64,000 bases of DNA from NCBI RefSeq assembly GCF_002954405.1, contig NZ_MQWC01000004.1, forward strand, positions 3,886,613-3,950,612, in the 5' to 3' direction. This DNA is from Salinibacter sp. 10B. Lineage in GTDB: Bacteria; Bacteroidota; Rhodothermia; Rhodothermales; Salinibacteraceae. Every line of letters begins with the position of its first letter. Position 1 is the stretch's first letter. Shown here piece by piece: positions 51,401-59,096 of the stretch. The notes under the pieces are model-generated. The model worked only from the letters and a program-made list of their open reading frames with translations. It did no database searches and had not been told where the DNA came from. The position numbers and the translations under genes are program-made.

Positions 51401-52078
51401 CGCGACAAGATGAAACGGTTCCTGGAGTACGAGCTCGACGATTATCTGAGTGGGCGGAGCACGGAGCCGCGCGAGGAACGACCGCTGATGGACGTGGCCG
51501 CGAGTCAACAGTACATCCACTACCGGAAAGGCTCCGTGGTCATGTACGCGATGAAGGAGTACCTGGGCGAGGAGACCGTGAACCGCGTGCTGCGGGAGTT
51601 TCTGCGCGAGCATCGGTATGAGACGCCGCCATTTACGACCTCGGAGGCACTGGTGGAGCGCTTCGAGGCCGCCGCACCCGACTCGCTGGAGGGCTTCGTG
51701 CGGGATCGCTTCCGCAAGATCACGTTTTACGACAACCGGGCTGTGGAGGCGACCTACACCGAGACCGACGACGGCCGCTACCGTGTCGAGCTTACGGTGC
51801 AGGCTGGTAAACAACAGGTCGATAGTCTTGGTGGGTCTCCGAAGCCCGTGCCGGTGGACGACGTGGTCGAGATCGGCGTGTTTGCGACGGCGGCCGACGT
51901 GGATGCAGACGACCAGCACACCCTCTATCGGGAGAAACATCGGCTCACGGATGGGGAGCAGACGATCACCGTTACGGTCGACGAAGAGCCCGCACGGGCC
52001 GGCGTCGATCCGTTTACGCTGCTCATCGACCGCGAGACCAACGACAATCTGACAGCGGTGACGGCGGCGGACTCGTGA
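48404..52078 (+). CDS. ABC-2 permease fused to M1-family metallopeptidase
   Basis: 1224 residues. Residues 1-605 hold an ABC-2-type permease with about 12 helices in two blocks (FLIFFSISFLLMNALGGAFT, GLILTAPFMGQSVYRDYESG, then YFYAIVGASVIFLVIAASQA). Residues 640-1224 form an M1 peptidase: zinc site H959-E960-M-G-H963 in YYVTAHEMGHQWWAHQVVSG, with E983 in LVETLAQYSALMVME as the next ligand. The spacing from H963 to E983 is 19 residues, one more than in classical M1 enzymes. This permease/peptidase fusion is known in Bacteroidota. It needs the ATPase at 47388. The substrate is unknown. Confidence 0.93.
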   Translation: MFFTLVGQEVSYRLRQMSTHVYFLIFFSISFLLMNALGGAFTDTTVVIFGMGPNTHANSPFAINVCTLFLSLLGLILTAPFMGQSVYRDYESGIYPLIFTTPISKAQYLGSRFVGAVLVHLYIYAGLTGGLMLGEVVPWVDASQFGPFSLAAYLKPYLLYVLPNLLWVGGLFVAIPALTRKMLPNYIGGVLLFMGYNIAAVLMGADAMRNSTVASIADPFGLIPTQQLTRYWTVAEQNAQLVPFEGMVLMNRLVWISVGVVLIAGLYAAFQFSYLSGGSTSSGEETDDGPQSLAEVAPTSLIHAVDLPTIALSESWGARWRQFWSIVRQSFTYVVRDVYFYAIVGASVIFLVIAASQAGQMYGTAVQPVTYHVLDQLSGQFTLFMIILITFYAGQLVWRERDAHIQQIQDALPLPSSLVMMAKGLGLGLVCAMLMLVILVTGIGTQLSYGFTDIDLGLYLTDLYAVQLVDYLLLVVLAFTIHAVINHKYFGHFVMVAFFIGLLFSSQLGIEHSLWQYGSDPGLPYSAMNGYGHFATAFAWYKLLWAAVAVLMAVLARLAWVRGEDVTIPMRLRKARQRLSPALMSTAGGALVVALAVGGFIYMNTTVWNTFRTSEEQTALQVEYETTYERYAQIPQPRIDAVDLDVDLYPDRRDARMAGEYVLVNDTKAAVDTIFVETPADLEVNRMEFGREAEVARHDETHGVRLVHLASALAPGDTTTLDFDVWNRNDGFTDSGSQTSVVHNGTFINSAVLPHIGYNENAELSSRSQREEQGLDEEPRMQPRSDTTARMRPYVSRDATWLDYEATVSTSAEQIPLAPGTRDSSWTAEGRRHVRFRTTAPTLGFFSFLSARYEAVRETWTPADSSQNRGQPVDIEIFHHPSHDYNVDRMVEATKKSLDYYTEHFGPYQSKEVRIAEFPRYATFAQSFLGTIPYSESIGFIARVDPETDIDYPYYVTAHEMGHQWWAHQVVSGPVWGATMLVETLAQYSALMVMEDTYGRDKMKRFLEYELDDYLSGRSTEPREERPLMDVAASQQYIHYRKGSVVMYAMKEYLGEETVNRVLREFLREHRYETPPFTTSEALVERFEAAAPDSLEGFVRDRFRKITFYDNRAVEATYTETDDGRYRVELTVQAGKQQVDSLGGSPKPVPVDDVVEIGVFATAADVDADDQHTLYREKHRLTDGEQTITVTVDEEPARAGVDPFTLLIDRETNDNLTAVTAADS

Positions 52079-52129
52079 GAAGAACATCCGGCCGAATTCA
52101 TTTCTCAGACCAAACGCTCGTGACGACCC

Positions 52130-53875
52130 ATGATTCAGCGTGTTGCCATTTTGCTCCTGTTCGCACTTGGGGGCACCGTCCCGGGATTTGCTCAAGGAGA
52201 CGTTCCGGTCCAGCGCATCGATTCGCTCGTGTCGGCCTACCATGATGCCCGTCTCTTCAACGGCGCTGTACTCGTGGGGACGGGCGATTCGGTGGCGTAT
52301 GCCACGGCGGTGGGAGACGCCAACATGGAGTGGGATGTGCCCAATACGACCTCCACACGTTTCCACATTGGATCGGTGACGAAGCAGTTTACCGCGGCCC
52401 TCATTCTGACGCTCGTCGCCGAGAATACGGTTGCGCTGGATAGCACAATTTCCACCTATCTTTCCGGGTATCCCGGACCTGGGGCAGATCGGATCACCAT
52501 TCACCATTTGCTTGCCCACCGGTCTGGGATTCCGAGTTTTACCGCCTTCGAGGACTACGAGTCGCGCACCATGCGGCTGGAGTGGGAGCCGGACTCGCTC
52601 GTTACGACGTTTGCAAGGCGGGGACTCCAGTTTGAGCCCGGGCGTCAGTGGAGCTACTCAAACTCCGGCTATTTTCTTCTCGGCGTGATCGCGCAGGAGG
52701 TGACGGGTCAACACTACGCCGCGGCCCTGCGCGAAAAGGTGTTGGCCCCGCTCGGGCTCGACGGCCCGATCGGCTACGCGTTCAGCGAAGAGGTCATTGA
52801 GCGAGAGGCCAGCGGCTACACCCAGACTGTGTGGGGCTATCAGCGAGCCGAGCCGATTGAGGCCTCCGTTCCCTTTTCCGCCGGGATGCTCTACGCGACA
52901 CCGACGGGACTGTACCGGTGGACGCGGGCGCTGCACACGGGACAGGTTCTGCCGGATTCGCTTTACGAGGCGATGACGACGCCCCACTCGGAGAATGGGT
53001 ACGGATATGGCCTCGTGATGCAGAGTGATACCATTGGGGGCACACTGGTCTCAATTACGGGGCACGGGGGTGGCATCAATGGGTTTACGACGTCGCTCAA
53101 CTACACCACCCCGGGCGACTACACGGTCCTGGCGCTCGACAACACCACGAGCGAGAGCACGAGCCGCCTTACCGAGGGCATTCGTCAGGTGTTGCACGGG
53201 GGGACACCCCCGTCGCCCCAGCCGTCGGTGGCTCGGGCGCTCTGGCCGGTCGTGCAGAAGCAGACGGTGGCCGACGCAACGGCGCGCTATCGGACGCTCA
53301 AGCAGGAGCGGCCCAACGCCTACGTGTACGATCCTACTGAGCTTGTTCGCCTCGGCGATGCGCTTCGGGAGAAGGAGCGGCCCGCCCGAGCGATTGGCAT
53401 CTACGAGTTTGCCCTCTCGATGGACTCGACGCTCGCAGACGCGTATGCCGGGCTCGGCCTTGCGGAACGGGCGCTAGGAAATGACGCAGCTGCCGAACCC
53501 CACCTCCAAACGGCACTGGATCGGAATCCGGCCCTGGAGCAGGCACAGCGGGCCTTGCGAGAAATGGGAGTAGAAGAGGGCACGTCTACGGTGACGCTTT
53601 CCCCGGAACTGTTGGAGCGATACACGGGAGTATATGCCGCCCAACAGCGTCCCAGCTTTAAGCTCACGATTACGCGAGAGGGGAAGCAACTGTACGGGCA
53701 GGCCACCGGGCAGGCCCGATACCGACTTTATCCCTCCTCCGAGACGCGATTTTTCCTGAAGGTGGTGGACGCGCAGGTTGAGTTCACCGTAAAGGAGGCG
53801 AGCGTTCCTCAGCTCACCCTTTATCAGCGGGGCCAGGAAATCCTCTTTACGCGAACGGAGGAGTCCCCCGAGTAA
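52130..53875 (+). CDS. Secreted serine hydrolase (class C beta-lactamase/DD-peptidase fold) with TPRs
   Basis: 581 residues with a signal peptide (ILLLFALGGTVPGFAQGD). Catalytic motifs of the class C fold: S82-V-T-K85 in STRFHIGSVTKQFTAALILT, Y176-S-N178 in RQWSYSNSGYFLLGV, and an HGG-type motif in ISITGHGGGINGFTTSLNYT-like sequence. Residues 390-470 contain two TPR-like repeats. The C-terminal 90 residues are a DUF3471-like beta domain (ERYTGVYAAQQRPSFKLTIT). Such proteins act on peptides or esters in the periplasm. It starts 50 bases after the M1 fusion and its own stop abuts the next gene. Confidence 0.9.
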   Translation: MIQRVAILLLFALGGTVPGFAQGDVPVQRIDSLVSAYHDARLFNGAVLVGTGDSVAYATAVGDANMEWDVPNTTSTRFHIGSVTKQFTAALILTLVAENTVALDSTISTYLSGYPGPGADRITIHHLLAHRSGIPSFTAFEDYESRTMRLEWEPDSLVTTFARRGLQFEPGRQWSYSNSGYFLLGVIAQEVTGQHYAAALREKVLAPLGLDGPIGYAFSEEVIEREASGYTQTVWGYQRAEPIEASVPFSAGMLYATPTGLYRWTRALHTGQVLPDSLYEAMTTPHSENGYGYGLVMQSDTIGGTLVSITGHGGGINGFTTSLNYTTPGDYTVLALDNTTSESTSRLTEGIRQVLHGGTPPSPQPSVARALWPVVQKQTVADATARYRTLKQERPNAYVYDPTELVRLGDALREKERPARAIGIYEFALSMDSTLADAYAGLGLAERALGNDAAAEPHLQTALDRNPALEQAQRALREMGVEEGTSTVTLSPELLERYTGVYAAQQRPSFKLTITREGKQLYGQATGQARYRLYPSSETRFFLKVVDAQVEFTVKEASVPQLTLYQRGQEILFTRTEESPE

Positions 53876-53922
53876 TGCCGCATCCCTGTCATCAGTTTTT
53901 TCCTTCGGACCCACGCACAGTT

Positions 53923-54807
53923 ATGGATTTCCGGACTCTCCTCGTTCTCGTCAGCATTCTGTTTGGCAGTGGGCTTGGAGGCGCCTTGCATGCCCAACCG
54001 TACGAGCGCACCCGGAGCGACACCCTTTCGGACGCGCCGGCGGCCCTGGCGATTGACAATCGAGAGGGCAGCATTACCGTTTCGTCCTGGTCCCGCGATG
54101 GGGTCGTGTATACGGCCCGCATCGTATCGGGGCAGGCCCAGGAGATTGTTGAGGAAACCATGATCGAAGTAGACCGCTTCGATCAACGGCTCTCACTGAC
54201 GAGCAACATGGATGAGATTGACCCCCAGTGGGCGTTTGGGCCCGAACTGTATGGCTACGGCGTTACGTACCCTGAGGTGCACTATACGGTCCGGGTGCCG
54301 CCATCGGTCGCTGTGACAATTGAGGACCAGGAGTCGACTGTTGACGTCGCCGGGCTTGCAGCGCGGCTACGGGTCGACACCCAGGAGGGAGCGATCACCG
54401 TGCGCAACCATCGGGGCCCGGTTCGGCTCGATACCCATGAGGGGACGTTGACACTGACGGATATCGTCGGCGACGCAATGATCGATACCCACGAGGGATC
54501 GGTTGAGGCGCAGGGGCTTCGGGGGCGGTTGCGACTCGATACCCATGAGGGGCAAGCGGCGGTAGCAGTCGACTCGCTCGGAACCACCACCGTTGATACG
54601 CACGAGGGAGAGGTGACCCTCACCGTCCCGTCCCGCAGCGGGTTTGACCTGTCGACAGACCTTGGGGAAGAGGGGATCCTGCGGAGTGATTTTGCGATCG
54701 ATGCGCTTCGGACGGAGGACGGACAGTACGAGGGGCGTGTCCACGGCGGGGGGCCGCTGCTTCGGGTGTCTTCGGTAGAGGGAGTTGTGCAAGTGCTACG
54801 CCCGTGA
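53923..54807 (+). CDS. DUF4097-like beta-helix protein with DTHEG repeats
   Basis: 294 residues from the ATG at 53923, which gives a signal peptide (LLVLVSILFGSGLGGALHAQ). After an N-terminal beta domain (DNREGSITVSSWSRDGVVYT), residues 160-245 hold five turns of about 19-20 residues, each with DTQEG or DTHEG (VRLDTHEGTLTLTDIVGDAM, RLRLDTHEGQAAVAVDSL). The repeat is also visible in DNA. DUF4097 proteins form such beta-helical ladders and are often bound to membranes or extracellular. The function is unknown. Confidence 0.83.
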   Translation: MDFRTLLVLVSILFGSGLGGALHAQPYERTRSDTLSDAPAALAIDNREGSITVSSWSRDGVVYTARIVSGQAQEIVEETMIEVDRFDQRLSLTSNMDEIDPQWAFGPELYGYGVTYPEVHYTVRVPPSVAVTIEDQESTVDVAGLAARLRVDTQEGAITVRNHRGPVRLDTHEGTLTLTDIVGDAMIDTHEGSVEAQGLRGRLRLDTHEGQAAVAVDSLGTTTVDTHEGEVTLTVPSRSGFDLSTDLGEEGILRSDFAIDALRTEDGQYEGRVHGGGPLLRVSSVEGVVQVLRP

Positions 54808-54989
54808 GGACGGGACAGCCTTGGCTTGCCTTTTTGCCGTGAGAATTGCACAACCGCATTCAGGACAAAGAGACTGCGGCGGCGGGAGGCAACCCCGTCT
54901 GTTGCAGGTTTCTCCAGGAGGGCCAGCACTAGTACTGGAAGATTCCTCCAGGGGCACGGCACCTGGGGAAAGACGCGCCGTAGAAACAC

Positions 54990-55023
54990 AAAAATCCCCT
55001 CCCAGCGCCGCTGATAGGGGATT
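54990..55023 (-). terminator. Rho-independent terminator of tRNA-Met
   Basis: On the minus strand, AATCCCCT and AGGGGATT form an 8-bp stem with a 15-base loop, followed by a T-run (ATTTTTG). It starts 8 bases after the CCA end of the tRNA, so it almost certainly terminates that transcript. Confidence 0.85.
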
Positions 55024-55030
55024 GTGTGAT

Positions 55031-55107
55031 TGGTAGCGTGGGGGGGATTTGAACCCCCGACCTCCGGGTTATGAATCCGACGCTCTAACCAACTGAGCTA
55101 CCACGCC
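55031..55107 (-). tRNA. tRNA-Met (CAT anticodon)
   Basis: 77 bases including an encoded CCA. The acceptor stem is GGCGTGG/CCACGCT with a G-U first pair, the D-arm is AGCTCAGTTGGTTAGAGC, the anticodon loop is TTCATAA and the T-arm is GGGGGTTCGAATCCCCC. The CAT anticodon and elongator-like D-loop fit tRNA-Met. An Ile tRNA with a modified CAT (lysidine) cannot be excluded by sequence alone. Confidence 0.93.
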
Positions 55108-55198
55108 AGAAAGTCGACCTGTTATATCGAATCGGGCGCGCAGAGTGTTTCCGAGTCGCCGTGAAGAAGCAGTGGACGAGTCGTTCTTTAGGGACGGC

Positions 55199-56746
55199 CT
55201 ATTCGCTCGTGAGCACGTCGCCGACCTGAAGGAGCACCGACTCGTCAAAGTGCGGCCCGAGGAGCTGCAGGCCCACGGGCAGGTTGTCGGTCTCCGGATG
55301 CGAGCCGATGGGCACCGTAAGGCCCGGGATGCCGGCCAGGTTGGCGGTGACCGTGTAGATGTCGTTCAGGTACATCTCCAGCGGGTCGTCGGTCTTCTCG
55401 CCGAGCTGAAACGGCGGGGTGGGCGTGGTGGGCGTCACGAGTACGTCGACGTCCTCGAAAGCCCGGTCAAAGTCGTGGCGGATGAGGGTGCGCACCCGCT
55501 GGGCCTTCTCGTAGTACTTGTCGTAGTAGCCAGCCGAAAGGGCATAGGTGCCCAGCATGATGCGGCGTTTTACCTCGTCGCCGAAGCCTTCGGTGCGGGT
55601 GCGGGTGTAAAGGGCGTCGAGGGCGCTTTGCTCGTCGTCCAACTCCGCTTCGAGTTCCGTCACGCGATCGTCGTCGCCCTTCGTTCGAGCGGCAGAGAGC
55701 TCGCGTTGCAATTCTTTGCGTCGTTCCCGGAGCTCGTGCTTCGTTTCCTGCAGGTCGGCGCGGAAGCCGTACCGGATGCCGTCGTAACGGGCCAGATTGC
55801 TGGAGGCCTCGGCGGTGGCGAGGAGGTAGTATGTAGCCACGCCGTACTCGGTATGCGGAAGGGAGACCCGCTCGATCTCGGCGCCCTGATCCTCCAGGGT
55901 CGCCACCTGGTCGCGCACCATATGCCGGATGGTGGGATCGAGGCCCTCGGTAAAGTACTCGTCCGGCAACCCCACCTTCAGCCCCTCCACCTCGCCCGTG
56001 AGGGCCTGCGTGTAGTCCGGCACGTCGACGGGCGCGCTGGACGAATCGTTCGGGTCTTCGCCCGCCATCACGTTCAGGAGCGTTGCCACGTCTTCCACGC
56101 TGTTGGCAAGGGGCCCGATCACGTCGAGCGACGAGGCGAAAGCCACGAGGCCCGACCGGCTCACGCGGCCGTAGGTCGGCTTCAGGCCCACGACCCCGCA
56201 GAACGCCGACGGCTGCCGCACCGATCCGCCGGTGTCGCTGCCAAGGGCGGCATGGCACATGCCCGCGGCCACCGCGGCGGCCGATCCGCCCGACGAGCCG
56301 CCCGGCACGTAGTCCGGATCGTGCGGGTTGCGCACCGGACCAAAGTGGGAGGTCTCGTTCGACGAGCCCATGGCGAACTCGTCGCAGTTCGTCTTGCCGA
56401 TGAAGATGGCCCCGGCGTCGCGAAGACGCTCAATCACCGTCGCGTCGTACAGCGACGAGAAGTCTTTGAGCATCTTCGACCCGCAACTGACTGGGTAGCC
56501 GCGAATGCAAATATTGTCCTTTACAGCGAGCACGAGCCCCGAGAGGGGACGTGCATTCCCACGCTCTCGCTGGCTGTCGAGGTACCGGGCGTGGTTAAGG
56601 GCGCCGTCGCGATCGACGGTCGTGAAGGCATTGAGTTCGTCGTTTCGGTCGTCGATGCGATCCAAAAACGACGAGACCAGCGCTTCACACGTGGTCTCGC
56701 CGGCGTCGAGGGCCCGATGGGCCTCGGCAAACGTCGGTTGATCCAT
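55199..56746 (-). CDS. gatA: Asp-tRNA(Asn)/Glu-tRNA(Gln) amidotransferase subunit A
   Basis: 515 residues from the ATG at 56746 (MDQPTFAEAHRALDAGETTC); 13 more upstream codons are open but not conserved. The Ser-cisSer-Lys triad is in place: K76 in LVLAVKDNICIRG, S151 in VPGGSSGGSAAAVA, S175 in LGSDTGGSVRQP. GVVGLKPTYGRVSRSGLVAF and ETSHFGPVRNPHDPDYVPGG support GatA. It releases ammonia from glutamine for transamidation of mischarged tRNAs, with GatB and GatC encoded elsewhere. It lies next to tRNA-Met on the same strand but with its own promoter region. Confidence 0.96.
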   Translation of the reverse strand: MDQPTFAEAHRALDAGETTCEALVSSFLDRIDDRNDELNAFTTVDRDGALNHARYLDSQRERGNARPLSGLVLAVKDNICIRGYPVSCGSKMLKDFSSLYDATVIERLRDAGAIFIGKTNCDEFAMGSSNETSHFGPVRNPHDPDYVPGGSSGGSAAAVAAGMCHAALGSDTGGSVRQPSAFCGVVGLKPTYGRVSRSGLVAFASSLDVIGPLANSVEDVATLLNVMAGEDPNDSSSAPVDVPDYTQALTGEVEGLKVGLPDEYFTEGLDPTIRHMVRDQVATLEDQGAEIERVSLPHTEYGVATYYLLATAEASSNLARYDGIRYGFRADLQETKHELRERRKELQRELSAARTKGDDDRVTELEAELDDEQSALDALYTRTRTEGFGDEVKRRIMLGTYALSAGYYDKYYEKAQRVRTLIRHDFDRAFEDVDVLVTPTTPTPPFQLGEKTDDPLEMYLNDIYTVTANLAGIPGLTVPIGSHPETDNLPVGLQLLGPHFDESVLLQVGDVLTSE

Positions 56747-56839
56747 ACTGAAGGGCGATTCTGCGCAGAACGGAGGCGAGAGCAAGAGAGCGGAGATGCC
56801 CGACGGGGCACGACTCGGAATGCTACTTCCGACGACAGA

Positions 56840-57184
56840 TTAGGAGGCTTCCTTCTTGGGGTTCGCAGATTCGGCATCGGCGGCCTCGGAGTCGGACGAG
56901 CCGTCGCCGGAGGAGTCGGACGCGTCCGCGGCCGATCGCTCCTGTTGCGGTTGCTGCTGGGACTGGCGCGCCTGCGGCTGCCCCTGTTGGGGCGACTGCG
57001 GCCGATTGATTTGCCGGTTCTGAGCCTCGGATTCCAGCTCCTGTGAGATCTCGCTCGTCGCGTCCTTGAATTCGCGGATGCCTTTGCCGATGCCGCGGGC
57101 GATCTCGGGGATACGCTTGGCCCCGAAGATCAGGAGCACAACCAGGAAGATGAGAATAATTTCGAGGGGGCCGAAGCTGCCCAT
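56840..57184 (-). CDS. tatA: Sec-independent translocase component TatA
   Basis: 114 residues. The N-terminal helix EIILIFLVVLLIFGAKRIPE is followed by an amphipathic helix (IARGIGKGIREFKDATSEIS), the TatA/B pattern with the FGAKRIPE hinge. The rest is a Gln/Ser/acidic tail (QSPQQGQPQARQSQQQPQQE). It forms the pore for folded Tat substrates; the window itself encodes two (alkaline phosphatase at 6851 and the azurin-like protein at 9207). Upstream of gatA on the same strand with a 93-base gap. Confidence 0.9.
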   Translation of the reverse strand: MGSFGPLEIILIFLVVLLIFGAKRIPEIARGIGKGIREFKDATSEISQELESEAQNRQINRPQSPQQGQPQARQSQQQPQQERSAADASDSSGDGSSDSEAADAESANPKKEAS

Positions 57185-57638
57185 GACCGAAAACGGGATG
57201 GGTGAGAAAGTACGGTGGGACGCGTCCGCTCGGAGAGAGCGAACCGAACGACGAAAGCCTCCCGGTACGGGACCGAAGAGAACGTTGTGTCGCTCGTTCT
57301 ACAGGACCCAAACAACCAACAGCAAAGGGTGGGGGTTCCGTCCGCAGAGATTGGGGGGCGTGTCGTCGGAATTGAGCATGGAGACGGCCGCGCGAATTGC
57401 ATATGAACGGGGGCAAGCAGGGAAAGACGCAAGGGAACTGGCTGGGCCGGGGGAACGGGGCGCTCCGCTCAATCGGGGCGAAAAAAATCGCTGACGGCAT
57501 TCGGAAGAGCGAATTCCTCAAGATGATTCCTTCCGGGATCCGGAAACAGCCCCCGACGCGCCATGTTGGCAAAAATCACTTTCGCGCGCCCTTCGACGGG
57601 CCCGTCCCCTCTGTCTGTTGCATTGATGGCTTCCAGCT
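57185..57638. other. Divergent intergenic region
   Basis: About 450 bases between tatA (minus) and add (plus). Several frames span it but show no coding character. The promoters of both genes should lie here. I see no notable repeat. Confidence 0.4.
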
Positions 57639-58724
57639 ATGGCTTCTCCAACGACGTCCGATCCGGCTCCGCTTACCCGCGACGACATTCAGGCCTGGCC
57701 CAAGGCCGAGCTTCACTGCCACCTCGACGGCTCGATGCGGCTCGAGACGATGCTCGAGCTGGCGAAGACACAGGGCAAGCGGGACGTGCTTCCGTCCGAC
57801 AGCGTGGAGGGGCTTCGGGACGAACTGCGGGCCGTGGAGGCGTCCGAGTCGCTGGAGGCGTACCTGAGTTGGTTCGGGTATGCGCTTCCGCTCCTGCAAA
57901 CGACGGAGGCCCTTCGACGGGCCGCCTATGAGCTGGCGGAGGACAATGCCGAGGAAAATGTGCGGTACCTGGAGGTGCGCTACTCCCCGATTTTGCACGT
58001 CGAGGAGGGCCTGAGTTTGGAGGCCGTGAACGATGCAGTCTTGGACGGACTGGCTCAAGCGGAGCGCGACTTCGACATCACGACCTCACTCATCATCTGT
58101 GGGCTGCGGGACCGGTTTGAAAGTGCGTCGATGCGACTCGCTGAGATGGCGGTCGAGTACAAGCACGAGGGCATCGTGGCGTTCGACCTGGCGGGCGGCG
58201 AGGCCGGCAATCCCCCCAAAGGGCACCTTCACGCCTTCTACCACGCCCGCAACAATCTCCTCAACCTCACCATCCACGCCGGCGAGGCCTGGGGACCGGA
58301 TTCCATCCGGCAGGCCCTCTTCTACTGCGGCGCTCACCGCATTGGGCACGGCATCTCGCTGCGCAAGGATCCGGAGCTGATGCAGTACTTTGCCGATCAC
58401 CGCATTCCCCTTGAGGTGTGCCCGTCGAGCAACGTGCACACGCAGGCGGTGCCGAGCCTGGAGGCTCATCCCATCGAGACCTTCGTCCACTCCAACATTC
58501 CGGTGACGGTGAACACCGACAACCGTCTCTTCAGCCGCACGTCGGTAACGGAGGAACTGTGGCGCGTGTATCAGCACTGTAACCTGGACGCCTCGGACCT
58601 GCGCGAGATTGCGCTCAACGGATTCCGCTACGCCTTCCTGCCGTACGAGCAGAAGCAGAGTCTTCTCCGGTCCACCATCGACGATTTTCCGCTGAAGGCC
58701 GGTCCGGAGACGCCTCTCTGGTAG
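57639..58724 (+). CDS. add: Adenosine deaminase
   Basis: 361 residues. Zinc and catalytic motifs of the amidohydrolase fold: KAELHCHLDGSMRLETMLEL, LTIHAGEAWGPDSIRQALFY, HRIGHGISLRKDPELM, LEVCPSSNVHTQAVPSL and IPVTVNTDNRLFSRTSVTEE. It converts adenosine (or a related purine) to inosine in purine salvage. One difference is NTDN where the common form is NTDD/NTDDP. The usual Asp/His ligands are otherwise present. The final DFPLKAGPETPLW is lineage-specific. Confidence 0.92.
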   Translation: MASPTTSDPAPLTRDDIQAWPKAELHCHLDGSMRLETMLELAKTQGKRDVLPSDSVEGLRDELRAVEASESLEAYLSWFGYALPLLQTTEALRRAAYELAEDNAEENVRYLEVRYSPILHVEEGLSLEAVNDAVLDGLAQAERDFDITTSLIICGLRDRFESASMRLAEMAVEYKHEGIVAFDLAGGEAGNPPKGHLHAFYHARNNLLNLTIHAGEAWGPDSIRQALFYCGAHRIGHGISLRKDPELMQYFADHRIPLEVCPSSNVHTQAVPSLEAHPIETFVHSNIPVTVNTDNRLFSRTSVTEELWRVYQHCNLDASDLREIALNGFRYAFLPYEQKQSLLRSTIDDFPLKAGPETPLW

Positions 58725-59096
58725 GATACGCTGGCGCCAGTGATTCGAAGCGCCTGGGCAACGGGGCACTCCTCGTTTGGTTGAGGCATCAGGTGGGGGA
58801 CGGGACGCCCCCCACCATCGTCATCCCGTGCGTCTTCTGCGACGGAGTCGGGAATGGACGGCTCGCCGTCGTAGGGGGACGAGGCTGTATCGAGGTCGGC
58901 CCAGACGGTATGGGGGGCGAGCAGGAGAGCGGAAAACTGGGCACGAGCTGTCCATGCTGTGCTATCCACCCCACATGGAAAAATCCGAGGTGCACTGGGC
59001 CAAGAAGACCCGAGTCCGTGAATCTCCTGAAGGCGCTTGCAGTTTACCCCCTCGTAGCCACGGCCATCCCGCTCGTCTCATTGACTCGTTTCCGCT
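58725..59096. other. Intergenic region between add and a class V aminotransferase
   Basis: About 370 bases. A long plus-strand frame crosses it, but it is a shadow of the next gene, Arg/Gly-rich and with no family match. No hairpin or repeat is obvious. Confidence 0.4.

Noticed and set aside
49703-52519. Minus-strand open frame of 938 codons antisense to the ABC/M1 fusion
   Set aside because: Mirror of a well-supported gene with an intact HExxH site. The translation is Arg/His/Gly-rich and lacks domains.
55145-57046. Plus-strand 633-codon frame opposite gatA and tatA
   Set aside because: It is antisense to GatA with its intact Ser-Ser-Lys triad. The translation is His/Arg/Val-rich without domains.
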